Positions 42,410 to 51,959 of a DNA stretch of 64,000 nucleotides are shown here, in pieces. The notes under the pieces are model-generated. The model had not been told where the DNA came from. It worked only from the letters and a program-made list of their open reading frames with translations, and ran no database searches. The stretch comes from Arcicella lustrica. Lineage in GTDB: Bacteria > Bacteroidota > Bacteroidia > Cytophagales > Spirosomataceae. A program made the translations under genes and the position numbers. Numbering within the stretch: the first letter of the stretch is position 1; every line of letters starts with the position of its first letter. The stretch is from positions 1 to 64,000 of the forward strand of contig NZ_JAYGIM010000023.1 in assembly GCF_034930985.1 (NCBI RefSeq). The letters are read 5' to 3'.

Positions 42410-44818
42410 ATGATAAACCTTATTCGAAAATCCTTACTGATACTATTAATTTTGCCGTTTGAAATGTTTGCCCAGTCTGATAAATTAACTGTCAGTGGCT
42501 ACATAAAAGACAATAAAAATGGAGAAGGCTTGATTGGTGCATCCATTTTTGTGAAGGAATTAATGACAGGTACTACCACAAATACCTACGGTTTTTATTC
42601 TTTAACACTTCCTAAAGGCAATTATTCATTAATCATTAGCTCAGTTGGCTATCGCAAAGCGATTAAAGACATTAAATTAATCGACCAAAATGTTACTTTG
42701 AATGTAGAAGTCCAAGAAGATGGACAAGAATTAGCAGAAGTAATTGTGAACGCTAAACGTGAAGACGACAACGTACAAGCGATAGAAATGTCTGTCAATA
42801 AAATAGACATGAAAACTATCAAGAAAATCCCTGCTTTGTTGGGCGAGGTTGATTTGGTACGTGCTATTCAGCTATTACCGGGTGTTTCTACTGTTGGTGA
42901 AGGTGCAAGTGGTTTCAACGTTCGTGGAGGTGGAGTTGACCAAAACTTGATTCTTTTGGATGATGCCCCAGTGTATAATTCATCTCACCTTTTTGGTTTT
43001 TTCTCTATTTTTAACCCTGATGCTGTGAAGGATGTGAAGCTCATCAAAGGTGGAATCCCTGCTCAATATGGTGGACGTGGAGCGTCAATTCTGGATGTAA
43101 AAATGAAAGAAGGAAATGCTAAAAAACTAGAAGTAAATGGTGGAATTGGCGTAATCTTTAGCCGTCTTTCCATTGAAGCACCAATTGTAAAAGACAAAGC
43201 TTCATTTATTGTGGCGGCTCGTCGTTCTTACATTGATGTTTTAGCAAAACCATTTTTAACGGGAGATAATGCCGATTCAAAATTTAGTTTTTATGATTTA
43301 ACTGCCAAAGTAAATTATAATATCAACCAAAATAATACTGTTTTCCTTTCAGGTTATTTTGGTAGAGATGTTTTTGGAAATGACTTTGGCTTTAATTGGG
43401 GAAACAGTACGCTTTCTGCTCGTTGGAATCATGTATTTAGCTCGAAATTATTCTTAAATTCTACGGCTTTTTATAGTAATTACGATTACTTGTTAGATTC
43501 TGACTTGGCTAACAAACGCCCAAATAATGCTTTCAGATGGACTTCTAATATCGAAAATCTAAGTTTCAAGCCTGATTTTACTTATTATATCAATCCAGAA
43601 AATACGCTGACTTTTGGTGGACAAGTATTGAATTATGATTTTACGCCAGGTTCGGCTACGGCAAGTTCAAACGGAGATAAGCGTACTTTTGGCTCTGCTC
43701 CTAAAAATGCGGTAGAGTATTCTGCTTATGTCGGAAATGAAATGAAGGTTTCATCTAAATTGTCTTTACAATATGGTATCCGCTTTTCAAGATATGATTA
43801 TACAAGTAAAGAAGATGTATATTATGAAAGAGTAAAAGTTGGTATTTCAGATGAATTCCCTTCTGGTTATGACCTCAACACCAAACCAAACGACCCGAAT
43901 AAAGTATTACAAAGTTATCAAAACTTCGAGCCAAGATTTAGCATGAAGCTGGAAACAAGCGAAACGAGTTCTATCAAAGCGAGCTATAACCGCATGGCTC
44001 AGTATATTCACTTGCTTTCTAATACTGCTGCATCAACGCCTTTGGATGTTTGGACTTCTAGCACGAACAATATCAAACCTCAGTTAATCGACCAAGTTGC
44101 TTTGGGATATTTCAAAAATTTAGGTGATAATGAATACGAAACTTCGGTAGAAGTATATTACAAGGATTTGAAAAACCAAATTGATTATTCTGACCGTGCC
44201 GATTTGTTTTTAAATCCAGAATTTGAGAAAGATTTAATGTTTGGTAAAGGTCGTGCTTATGGTTTAGAATTGTACGGGAAGAAAAATAAAGGCAAATTGA
44301 CAGGTTGGGTAAGTTATACTTTGGCCCGTACCGAACGCTTAGTGGAAGGATTGAACAACAGTAAATGGTATCCAAATCGTTATGACCGTATGCACACTTT
44401 AAACGTAGTTGCTCAATATGAAATTAACAAGAAATGGAGTTTTGGCGGAAATTTCGCCTTTATTTCTGGCGTGCCTTACTCTTTAGGAAAAGGGCAAGGT
44501 ACTTATGAAGACCTAACTTATAGCATTACTGATAATGGTGTTAGAGGAAATGTAAGAGTACCTTCTTACCATCGTTTGGATATTTCGGCGACCAAAAAGA
44601 ATAAAAAAGCATTATTTGGGAAAGGTGAATCTGAATGGGTTTTCTCGGTATATAACTTGTACAATCGTAGAAATCCATTTTCAATTTATACAAGACCTAA
44701 AGAACAAACTGCAGGCGAAGCGGCACAGTCGCCAACAAGTGTTGTTCAAAATGAAGCGGTACGTTTATCAATTATTGGCTCATTTATTCCATCAATAACG
44801 TACAATTTTAAATTCTAA
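42410..44818 (+). CDS. TonB-dependent outer membrane receptor
   Basis: An 802-residue receptor with signal peptide (ILLILPFEMFAQ), an N-terminal carboxypeptidase-regulatory-like domain (VSGYIKDNKNGEGLIGASIF ... YSLIISSVGYR, residues about 27-105), a plug domain (LGEVDLVRAIQLLPGVSTVGEG, FNVRGGGVDQNLILLDDAPV), and a barrel to the C-terminus ending in a terminal Phe (YNFKF). It imports a ligand across the outer membrane using TonB energy. The next gene, 25 bp on, is a DUF4249 lipoprotein, a pairing typical of Bacteroidota. Ligand unknown; there is no SusD. Confidence 0.92.
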   Translation: MINLIRKSLLILLILPFEMFAQSDKLTVSGYIKDNKNGEGLIGASIFVKELMTGTTTNTYGFYSLTLPKGNYSLIISSVGYRKAIKDIKLIDQNVTLNVEVQEDGQELAEVIVNAKREDDNVQAIEMSVNKIDMKTIKKIPALLGEVDLVRAIQLLPGVSTVGEGASGFNVRGGGVDQNLILLDDAPVYNSSHLFGFFSIFNPDAVKDVKLIKGGIPAQYGGRGASILDVKMKEGNAKKLEVNGGIGVIFSRLSIEAPIVKDKASFIVAARRSYIDVLAKPFLTGDNADSKFSFYDLTAKVNYNINQNNTVFLSGYFGRDVFGNDFGFNWGNSTLSARWNHVFSSKLFLNSTAFYSNYDYLLDSDLANKRPNNAFRWTSNIENLSFKPDFTYYINPENTLTFGGQVLNYDFTPGSATASSNGDKRTFGSAPKNAVEYSAYVGNEMKVSSKLSLQYGIRFSRYDYTSKEDVYYERVKVGISDEFPSGYDLNTKPNDPNKVLQSYQNFEPRFSMKLETSETSSIKASYNRMAQYIHLLSNTAASTPLDVWTSSTNNIKPQLIDQVALGYFKNLGDNEYETSVEVYYKDLKNQIDYSDRADLFLNPEFEKDLMFGKGRAYGLELYGKKNKGKLTGWVSYTLARTERLVEGLNNSKWYPNRYDRMHTLNVVAQYEINKKWSFGGNFAFISGVPYSLGKGQGTYEDLTYSITDNGVRGNVRVPSYHRLDISATKKNKKALFGKGESEWVFSVYNLYNRRNPFSIYTRPKEQTAGEAAQSPTSVVQNEAVRLSIIGSFIPSITYNFKF

Positions 44819-44843
44819 TATCGAAACTTTAACAGTATCTATC

Positions 44844-45767
44844 ATGAAATCAATTATTAAAACTATATTTTCTTTTTTTCTTGGCATTTCACTGATGAGT
44901 TGTGAGGATGTCATTGACTTAAATGTTCCTGAAACTGAAAAGTATTTAGTAGTAGAAGGAACAATAACGGATGTAGCGGGTGAACAAGTTATTAAACTGA
45001 GTGAATCCCAAGCTTTATTGAGTAGCGCAACACCAAGAGCCATTACAAATGCGGTTGTAAAAGTAACAGACAATACGGGTAAGATTTATGAATTCAAAGA
45101 CTTGAAGAATGAAGGTAAATACGTTTGGACACCTTCAAGCTCTACAGAAATAATGGGTGTAATTGGCAAAACTTATACTTTGACCATTGAAGCTGAAGGT
45201 GAAAGTTTCAAAGCAGTTTCTGAATTGAAAAGAGTTCCTAAAATTGATTCTATCGTTTATAAGTACGAAGATAGTCCTAACTTAAATCAAACAGGTGATG
45301 ACAAACCCAAAGAAGGCTACGACGCTAATTTTTATGCCAAAGATTTTGTGGGAGTAGGAGACTGCTATCGTGTAAAAGTATATAAAAATGGGAAGTTGTT
45401 CAGCGGGGCTGAAAATATTGTTATTGCTTATGATGCACTTTTGAATAAAAGTAGTGTTGGCGATGGACTGATGTTTATTTTACCACTTCGTAGGGCTATT
45501 TCTCCAGAATTATATGCAGAAAATGATAAATTGAAAGTTGAACTAAGTTCGATTACGGAAGCACATTTTGATTTTTGGACTCAGTTACGTACTGAATTAA
45601 ACAATTCAGGCTTATTTGCGACACCTGCTGCTAGAATCCCATGTAATGTAAACAATACAAACCCAAATTCAAAAAAGCAAGCAGCAGGTTGGTTTGGGAC
45701 TTCTGCCGTTACTTCTTTGGAAGTTACAATTGATAAAAACAAAGCGGTAAAGGAATTTAATGATTAG
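44844..45767 (+). CDS. DUF4249 lipoprotein, partner of the TonB receptor
   Basis: A 307-residue protein with signal and lipobox ISLMSC followed by EDVIDLNVPETEKYLVVEG, the DUF4249 N-terminus. Then beta-rich repeats (VKVTDNTGKIYEFKDL, YTLTIEAEGESFKAVSELKRVP). These proteins accompany TonB receptors and probably lie on the cell surface as a ligand-binding partner, in a role comparable to SusD. Ligand unknown. Confidence 0.88.
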   Translation: MKSIIKTIFSFFLGISLMSCEDVIDLNVPETEKYLVVEGTITDVAGEQVIKLSESQALLSSATPRAITNAVVKVTDNTGKIYEFKDLKNEGKYVWTPSSSTEIMGVIGKTYTLTIEAEGESFKAVSELKRVPKIDSIVYKYEDSPNLNQTGDDKPKEGYDANFYAKDFVGVGDCYRVKVYKNGKLFSGAENIVIAYDALLNKSSVGDGLMFILPLRRAISPELYAENDKLKVELSSITEAHFDFWTQLRTELNNSGLFATPAARIPCNVNNTNPNSKKQAAGWFGTSAVTSLEVTIDKNKAVKEFND

Positions 45768-45880
45768 ATTTGTAGCTTAATATGGCTTTCAGTCTTAGGC
45801 TTTCGGCTATACGCTTTCGGTTTTTTACAATTACTGAAACCCGACGACTAATAGCCGATAGCAGACCAAAAAATAAAAAT
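45768..45880. repeat. Junction repeat before the VF530 gene
   Basis: Left GGCTTTCGGCTATACGCTTT and right CGACGACTAATAGCCGATAG are imperfect complements. A spurious in-frame extension of the VF530 gene runs through it. Confidence 0.6.
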
Positions 45881-46147
45881 ATGGAAACCAAGCAAAAAAA
45901 TAATCCATTACATGGAGTAACCTTAGAAAATATAGTGAACCATTTAGTGGCTTATTATGGTTGGGAAAAATTAGGAGAATTAATCAATATTCGTTGTTTT
46001 AATTATGACCCTAACGTAAAATCAAGCTTGTCTTTTTTAAGAAAAACTACTTGGGCAAGAACAAAAGTAGAATTGCTTTACATGAAAAGTTTAAGAGATA
46101 TTGCTAAAGCAGAGAAGCTTAAAATTGCTAAAAACAATGAGATTTAA
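45881..46147 (+). CDS. VF530-family DNA-binding protein
   Basis: An 88-residue protein matching VF530 (DUF2132): NPLHGVTLENIVNHLVAYYGWEKLG, shown in parts (NPLHGVTLENIVNHL and YYGWEKLGELI), then SSLSFLRKTTWARTKVELLYM. The Vibrio VF530 structure shows a compact helical protein with DNA-binding features; its role is unknown. ATG 45881 is chosen because upstream codons are inside the junction repeat. Confidence 0.88.
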   Translation: METKQKNNPLHGVTLENIVNHLVAYYGWEKLGELINIRCFNYDPNVKSSLSFLRKTTWARTKVELLYMKSLRDIAKAEKLKIAKNNEI

Positions 46148-46180
46148 GCAATTTGATTTTTACGTCATAAAATAATTATC

Positions 46181-46220
46181 AAAAATCCCGAAAGTGAATT
46201 ATTCATTTTCGGGATTTTTT
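46181..46220 (+). terminator. Terminator of the receptor/VF530 operon
   Basis: AAAAATCCCGAAA pairs with TTTCGGGATTTTT around a loop containing GTGAATTATTCAT; long T run at the 3' end. Confidence 0.88.
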
Positions 46221-46433
46221 TATCCTTAATAAAATAATTTTCATCCTCCTAAAACTTCAATCTATCGGAAAGCATTTCTAGAAAATAGTTTTTATAAGTT
46301 GTTTTGAATCAAATAATAAATATAAAAGTCGATAGCTGATGACCAAAAGCTAAAGGTTTCAATCTCAATCTAATCAAAACAATTCATTAAATTTAAACTT
46401 GCATCATTCGCATAGGCTGATGCTTTCTGAGCA

Positions 46434-48587
46434 ATGAACTATAAACCAGTAATTACCAAAAAATACGACGTTGAAAACCTCAAAAACCTTCAACTAAAAA
46501 CTTTCTCTGGCGATATAGAGATAGTTGGTCATGATGAAAATATCATCAAAGTAGAAGTATTTGCTACCGTTCGTAGTTTGTTTACTTTTTTTATCATCAA
46601 AGACCCATTACTGGAATTTGATTTTGAAGCTCATGATTTATCAATGAATGTGGTTAACGATACATTGCATATTTATTCAAAACCCAATTATCTTAATATT
46701 TATAATTGGTTTAATTTCCAGAAAACCTCTTTCAGAATTTATTTGCCAGCGTCTATCAATTCTTATTCAAAAACCTATGGCGGAAAAATAGCCTTAAAAA
46801 ACCTCGATGGGAATCATACTTTTTCTACTTGGGGAGGAAATATTTCTGCCGAACAAACTCATGGTAATATTTATGGAAAAACGATGGGCGGTAAGATTAA
46901 TTTATTAAGATGTGAAGGAAATGTTGAAGCAACTACTATGGGTGGAAATATCTTTTTAGCAGGAAATAAATCTGATATTAAGATAGATACCAAAGGTGGA
47001 AATATGTACATCCAGAATCATGAGGGAAAAATTCACTGTTCAAGTTGGGGAGGAAATATTGAAGCTTTCAATGTTTCTGGCGCTTTCGAATGCAACACCG
47101 CAGGCGGAAATATTGCTTTGAAAAACATAAATGGTAATATTGGAGCAAGTACCAAAGGTGGGAATATTCGTGCTGAAGTAAATGCGATTAATCAATACGC
47201 TTGGTTTGATACGGCTGGTGGAAACATCAATATTTCGCTCCCGCTCGAACATCCCATAGATTTGGAGGCTTCTGCCAATAGAATATATTTGCCTCCGCTT
47301 CAAAATTTTTCGGGCTATCAAACCAAACAAAGTATCAGAGGGAAATTGAATGGGGGCGGAGCGAACGTAACCATTAAAACCTTGGCGGGGAAAATAAATA
47401 TCTTTCATTCAGACTTTGCTAATGATACTTATCGTCCGAATGCTCCGAAAGATAATCCACAGCAAACCACTGAAAAAAAAAGCCCTGAGCCTTTTCATGA
47501 AAAACCTATAAAAAACGCTAAACCTTTTGCTAAAACCGAGCATGAGTCTCAGTGGAAACCATCATACAACATTTATTTTAACATCATTTTTTGTTTGCTG
47601 ATAGGTTATGCTTTTACTTCTGTGATTTTCTTTTCACTTCAAATCAGTCATTTACCTTTAGATTTTTCTGGAGTTCATCAAGATGTATTTTACTTGAATC
47701 TGATGAGTTCCCTAGCTGCTGTAGCTTCTATTTACGTTTTTATAAACTTTATTGAAAATAGAATTCCCGTAGATTTTGTGAAGTTTTTCCCTTTAATGGG
47801 CTGTTCTTTACTTTTTGGTAACCTTTTTCATACAACTTTAAGCTGGCAAAATGTTGATAAAAGTATTTGGGAACTTGATAATACGGCTGCTATTTATTTT
47901 TACTTTATTCTTCCTGTGCTGATTAGTTGGGCGTATCTTTTTTATTGGCTAAGAACACGCAGTATTACTCGTAAAATTTCTGAACAAGAGTACCAATTAT
48001 TGAATTTAGAAAAACTAAAATCAAAAGCACAATTAGATGCTTTAGAAGCCCGAATCAATCCCCATTTTTTGTATAATTCGCTGAATAGTATTACAGGTTT
48101 AATTCACGATAAACCTGATAAAGCGGAGGAAATGACGATTCAATTATCAAAATTGTTTCGCTACACAACAGGACGAACCGAAGAAAATTTTCATACTTTG
48201 GCAGATGAATTAGAAATTATTAAAGCTTATTTAACGATTGAAGAAGTACGTTTTGGACATCGTTTGACTTATGCTATTGATTGTGAAGAAAGTATTTTGG
48301 AAGAAAAAATCCCTCGATTCTTATTACAGCCTTTGGTAGAAAATGCTATCAAACATGGTATTTCTAAAATTGCTAGTGCTGGGATTATTTCGGTTAAAAT
48401 CACAACGCATGAGAATAAGATTTTGATAAAAATCCATGACAACGGACCAGACTTTGGGGAATCTTTCGGAGGAGGTTTTGGCTTGCGGAGTATCAAGGAA
48501 AAACTAAAAATTGTTTATGGTGACAAGGCAACTATTGACATTAAAAATCAACCGGAGAAGGTGGTGATGATTTATTTGCCTATGTAG
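46434..48587 (+). CDS. LytS-type sensor histidine kinase with N-terminal DUF4097-like beta-repeat domain
   Basis: A 717-residue protein. Residues about 1-325 form a beta-repeat domain like DUF4097 putative adhesins, with GGN/GGK every ~18-24 residues (TYGGKIALKN, TWGGNISAEQ, TMGGKINLLR, SWGGNIEAFN, TAGGNIALKN). Four TM segments follow at about 380-515. A short coiled coil leads to the His_kinase domain: EARINPHFLYNSLNSI (phospho-acceptor His near 543), PRFLLQPLVENAIKHGI and DNGPDFGESFGGGFGLRSI (ATP site). No signal peptide precedes the repeats, so they may be cytoplasmic unless the N-terminus is exported unusually. Its partner is the LytTR regulator 74 bp downstream. Confidence 0.88.
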   Translation: MNYKPVITKKYDVENLKNLQLKTFSGDIEIVGHDENIIKVEVFATVRSLFTFFIIKDPLLEFDFEAHDLSMNVVNDTLHIYSKPNYLNIYNWFNFQKTSFRIYLPASINSYSKTYGGKIALKNLDGNHTFSTWGGNISAEQTHGNIYGKTMGGKINLLRCEGNVEATTMGGNIFLAGNKSDIKIDTKGGNMYIQNHEGKIHCSSWGGNIEAFNVSGAFECNTAGGNIALKNINGNIGASTKGGNIRAEVNAINQYAWFDTAGGNINISLPLEHPIDLEASANRIYLPPLQNFSGYQTKQSIRGKLNGGGANVTIKTLAGKINIFHSDFANDTYRPNAPKDNPQQTTEKKSPEPFHEKPIKNAKPFAKTEHESQWKPSYNIYFNIIFCLLIGYAFTSVIFFSLQISHLPLDFSGVHQDVFYLNLMSSLAAVASIYVFINFIENRIPVDFVKFFPLMGCSLLFGNLFHTTLSWQNVDKSIWELDNTAAIYFYFILPVLISWAYLFYWLRTRSITRKISEQEYQLLNLEKLKSKAQLDALEARINPHFLYNSLNSITGLIHDKPDKAEEMTIQLSKLFRYTTGRTEENFHTLADELEIIKAYLTIEEVRFGHRLTYAIDCEESILEEKIPRFLLQPLVENAIKHGISKIASAGIISVKITTHENKILIKIHDNGPDFGESFGGGFGLRSIKEKLKIVYGDKATIDIKNQPEKVVMIYLPM

Positions 48588-48661
48588 CTTTCAGCTATGA
48601 GCTTTTTGTTTGAGATATAAATTAATAAAAATCGAAATCCGACATCCGAAATCCAAAAATC
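48588..48661. repeat. Junction repeat between kinase and regulator
   Basis: GCTTTCAGCTATGAGCTTTTTG on the left (words GCTTTCAGCTATGAGC) and CGAAATCCGACATCCGAAAT on the right, ending just before the regulator ATG. Confidence 0.6.
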
Positions 48662-49423
48662 ATGCAATACAAAACCATACTTATAGACGACGAACCGATT
48701 TCAATTAGTCGAATGCGAAGACTTTTGAATGATTATGACGATACTTTCGACATCATTGGCGAGGCTTTAAACGGACAAGAGGGTTTGGAAATCATCGAGG
48801 ATTTAAAGCCTGATTTAATTTTCTTAGACATCGAAATGCCTATTCTTTCTGGGTTTGAGATGTTGGCAAAGCTTACTTATATGCCGATTGTGATTTTTGT
48901 GACAGCCTTCGACCAATTTGCAATGAAGGCTTTTGAAGAAAATTCTATTGATTATTTATTGAAGCCTATCGAAAAGTCAAGGTTGGATAGAACGGTACAA
49001 AAACTGCTGAAATTTACGGAAAACCAATCTTTAAAACTTTCTTCCGAGAGTATTCAATCTATTTCGGAATTGCTAAAACCTAAAAAAGAAATTCATTCTA
49101 TTTCTGTAAAGAATGGCGATAAAATTTTAATCATTGCTTTCCACGAAATCGCCTTTTTTCAGGCAGATGATAAGTATGTATTTTTAAATACTGTCGATGG
49201 CAAACAACATATTACCAATTATACCATTGCCAACCTTAGCGAAAAACTACCTGATAGCTTTATCAGAATCAGCCGTTCGTGTATTGTAAATGCTACCAGA
49301 ATTAAAGAATTAGAAAGACATTTCAACGGCAAATACTTGGTAATAATGCAAGACCAAAAACGAAGTAAATTAGAAACAGGCGTTTCTTTCCACGATAATT
49401 TAAAGCGATTGATGGAGATTTAG
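48662..49423 (+). CDS. LytTR-type response regulator
   Basis: A 253-residue LytR/AlgR regulator. Receiver: ILIDDEP (D9/D10), phospho-acceptor D56 in LIFLDIEMPILSG, VTAFDQFAMKAFEENSIDYLLKPI with the conserved Lys. C-terminal LytTR domain: IAFHEIAFFQADDKYVFLNT and FIRISRSCIVNATRIKELER. It pairs with the upstream kinase. Targets unknown; regulation of cell envelope or polysaccharide genes is common for such systems. Confidence 0.9.
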   Translation: MQYKTILIDDEPISISRMRRLLNDYDDTFDIIGEALNGQEGLEIIEDLKPDLIFLDIEMPILSGFEMLAKLTYMPIVIFVTAFDQFAMKAFEENSIDYLLKPIEKSRLDRTVQKLLKFTENQSLKLSSESIQSISELLKPKKEIHSISVKNGDKILIIAFHEIAFFQADDKYVFLNTVDGKQHITNYTIANLSEKLPDSFIRISRSCIVNATRIKELERHFNGKYLVIMQDQKRSKLETGVSFHDNLKRLMEI

Positions 49424-49465
49424 GAAGAGGCTTTCGGATTTCGGTCGTCGTGTTTCGGATTCCGC

Positions 49466-49697
49466 CTTCGTTGGAGTTATCTCCAACGAAACGAGCGTAA
49501 GCAACTCGCCAAATGTGAAGGGAGAATAAAACTATCAAGCTGGTGTGTTGCTTACGCACATCTTGTTGGAGATAACTCCAACAAGGGCTTCAAATCTCCG
49601 CCTTCGTTGGAGTTTTCTCCAACGAAACGAGCGTAAGCAACTCTCCAAATATGAAATGAGGATGAAACTATCAAGTTGGTGTGTTGCTTACGCACAG
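49466..49697. repeat. Tandem pair of structured repeats
   Basis: Two copies (49466-49557 and 49605-49697, approximately) share CGTTGGAG ... CTCCAACG, GAGCGTAAGCAACT, CCAAAT, AAACTATCAAG, TGGTGTGTTGCTTACGCAC. Each copy folds as a small hairpin (CGTTGGAG/CTCCAACG) plus a larger one (GCGTAAGCAAC/GTTGCTTACGC). A third hairpin CTTGTTGGAG/CTCCAACAAG lies between. Could be a non-coding RNA, a MITE-like element or an attachment-like repeat. Confidence 0.7.
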
Positions 49698-49851
49698 GGC
49701 GAAATATTCTTTTTTACCAAGATTTCGTTCCTAACGGAACTATTAAATTGTTTACACCTTTACGAAGTCTAAGGCTTAGTAATAACAATAAAAATGTCTG
49801 AGACTGTTTTTTATTGGTGCTTCCAAGTTTCTAAACTTAGAAAAGCTTGAG

Positions 49852-51723
49852 TTATTTACTTTTGTGCTTGATATAAATTTTAGCACCAAAACTGTCGACA
49901 TCAATAATCTGATACCCTTTTGAGTTTTCACTTAATGTTTTTTGTAATTTATTTTTTATATCTTTTCTAGCATCCAAAGTAGGTTTAGCAGTGTTTTTAG
50001 ACTCGTGTAATTCAAGAATGACTTCATTGGAATTAAATTTTAAAACAACCCCATCAATATCAGTTATAATTCTGTTAGATGGAGCTAATGAATAATCATA
50101 AATTTTTATTCTTGCTAGACATACTATTATTGAACCATTAAATGTTCTCTTAACCGATTTTTCTAATTGCATTAATTCATGTTTACGGTCTTTATCAGCT
50201 TCATTCATAATAGCATTATTTATATTGAAAGTTAAATAGTCAATCTCTGGAGTCCTAACTCCAAAGTAATCATATTTATCAGTTAAATGATGGTCAATAT
50301 CTAAGTGATATTTAGATTTAATATGAAACTTCAATACAGCCCATAAAATATTTTTGTAAGAAGGTATATTCTTTTCTAAAAGCACATTTTCTATATTGGA
50401 TTTAATATGTTGAAAAATTGGCTTTTTAAAATTATCCTTCATTTCAGAAGAAATATCCAACATCTCAAGGTTCTCACTAATGAATTCAACTATTTTAGAT
50501 GATCTGTTAAATTCAGTTGAGGCACTTCCTGTAATTTGTTTTAAAAGAACATTACCAATATTTGTCATAAAAACAGGTAAATCGGAAGTTTTAAAAATAT
50601 CCCTTTTTATATAAAAATCAATTACTCTCATTTTAGTAAAGGGATTAATATCCATAGAGGCATCTACATTTTCTACTCCTTTCTTTACGGTTAGAATTTG
50701 TCTAAGGAGATTAGATGTATCATCCAAAGTCATATTGTCAATGTGTAAAGAAAATCTTAAAAAATGAACTAAATTACAATCACTTGGATTAAATAAACCA
50801 AAATTCAGTGCCTTATCAATTACAGTCTCAACATTATTAATACTTGAAATATACTTTAAAGCTTCAATTTCATAAGACCTTTGGTAAGTTTGACTCTTTA
50901 TATTGAGATACAAATTATCATACAACATTGAATGAAATGGTTGAAGAAGAGCTGAAATCCTTGAATTTTGATATCTATTTTCATAAACATCAATTGATAA
51001 AATTGTAGGTAAAATATCTATTTCAATTGGCAAAGAACTATTTCTAGAATCTAAAGCAATTATTGATATATCTCTTAAAGTCTTATACAAAGTTTTTAAT
51101 TGAGTTATTTGCATAAGATTTGAAACAATATCTTTATTATCCTCTTCATTAAGCAACAATAATTTATAAATCATTATCAATTCATTCTGTTCATTTAATT
51201 TTCTTTTTAAGGATTTGTAAATCCTGTATATTGAAATAATATGGTGAAAATTAACATAGTCAAATTCTTCAAAAACTTTTAATGCCCAATTATTTAACTT
51301 ATTATCTTTGATACTTTTAAGTATTTTTTTTTTAAAAGCTTTATTCTGAATACTATAAAGCAACAATGATTTTTCGTCACCAATTGTATTTTTACAATGA
51401 CCAAAATTTGACAATAAAATCCAAGATTTGATTATATCATTTCCTGAATGTTTTTTTTGATTTATTGTGATAGTTCCTTGAGCATTAGTAGTACCCTTAA
51501 AGGTATTTTCTATAATCTCAGATATCACGCATTGAAGAATTAGATAATCATAACGTGAATGATTGGAATTCTTAAAAGCATGAGAAATCAATCCTAAATG
51601 AGCGGATGATTTTTGTCTCTCTACTTCTTGATTATTTTGATAAATTTTATAGATACGTGAACTTACGTCTAAAAAATTAACATTGACTCTACCTAAAATA
51701 GGAATATCACTTTCTATTCTCAT
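49852..51723 (-). CDS. Unrecognised 623-residue protein, possible C-terminal PD-(D/E)XK nuclease domain
   Basis: No family recognised. It is more AT-rich, Asn/Ile/Lys-rich than its neighbours. The N-terminal ~110 residues include AHLGLISHAFKNSNHSRYDY and SWILLSNFGHCKNTIGDEKSL, which faintly recall an HD-type domain with degenerate metal residues. The middle ~350 residues are helical. The C-terminus reads SNRIITDIDGVVLKFNSNEV and then ILELHESKNTAKPTLDARKD: an Asp in TDIDGVVL and ESK some 16 residues later resemble the D...ExK core of PD-(D/E)XK nucleases. It is flanked by repeats on both sides and stands alone. Horizontal gain is plausible. Function, including any defence role, is not established. 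Confidence 0.6.
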   Translation of the reverse strand: MRIESDIPILGRVNVNFLDVSSRIYKIYQNNQEVERQKSSAHLGLISHAFKNSNHSRYDYLILQCVISEIIENTFKGTTNAQGTITINQKKHSGNDIIKSWILLSNFGHCKNTIGDEKSLLLYSIQNKAFKKKILKSIKDNKLNNWALKVFEEFDYVNFHHIISIYRIYKSLKRKLNEQNELIMIYKLLLLNEEDNKDIVSNLMQITQLKTLYKTLRDISIIALDSRNSSLPIEIDILPTILSIDVYENRYQNSRISALLQPFHSMLYDNLYLNIKSQTYQRSYEIEALKYISSINNVETVIDKALNFGLFNPSDCNLVHFLRFSLHIDNMTLDDTSNLLRQILTVKKGVENVDASMDINPFTKMRVIDFYIKRDIFKTSDLPVFMTNIGNVLLKQITGSASTEFNRSSKIVEFISENLEMLDISSEMKDNFKKPIFQHIKSNIENVLLEKNIPSYKNILWAVLKFHIKSKYHLDIDHHLTDKYDYFGVRTPEIDYLTFNINNAIMNEADKDRKHELMQLEKSVKRTFNGSIIVCLARIKIYDYSLAPSNRIITDIDGVVLKFNSNEVILELHESKNTAKPTLDARKDIKNKLQKTLSENSKGYQIIDVDSFGAKIYIKHKSK

Positions 51724-51856
51724 AATTTAATCAAAAGACATGATTTGTTTAAATAAGTATTAAAATACAACCTACAATTTTCCCACAAAATCCCCAAACC
51801 AATAGCTAACAATTTCCCAAAAACTTATTATACGGTATTTTGTCTTATGATAAGGT

Positions 51857-51935
51857 GTAGCGGTAACTCTTGCAGTTACCGTTTAGCAGAGTACAGATAC
51901 AAAAAACGGTAACCGCAAAAGGTTACCGCTACCTA
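51857..51935. repeat. Palindromic element, ~28-bp inverted repeats
   Basis: GTAGCGGTAACTCTTGCAGT... on the left pairs with the complement ending GGTTACCGCTAC on the right, and each arm contains its own CGGTAAC ... GTTACCG sub-palindrome. It could form a cruciform or long RNA hairpin. MITE-like, 130 bp upstream of the 623-residue gene. Confidence 0.7.
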
Positions 51936-51959
51936 TTATTTTTGAGCTGTAAAGCTGTA

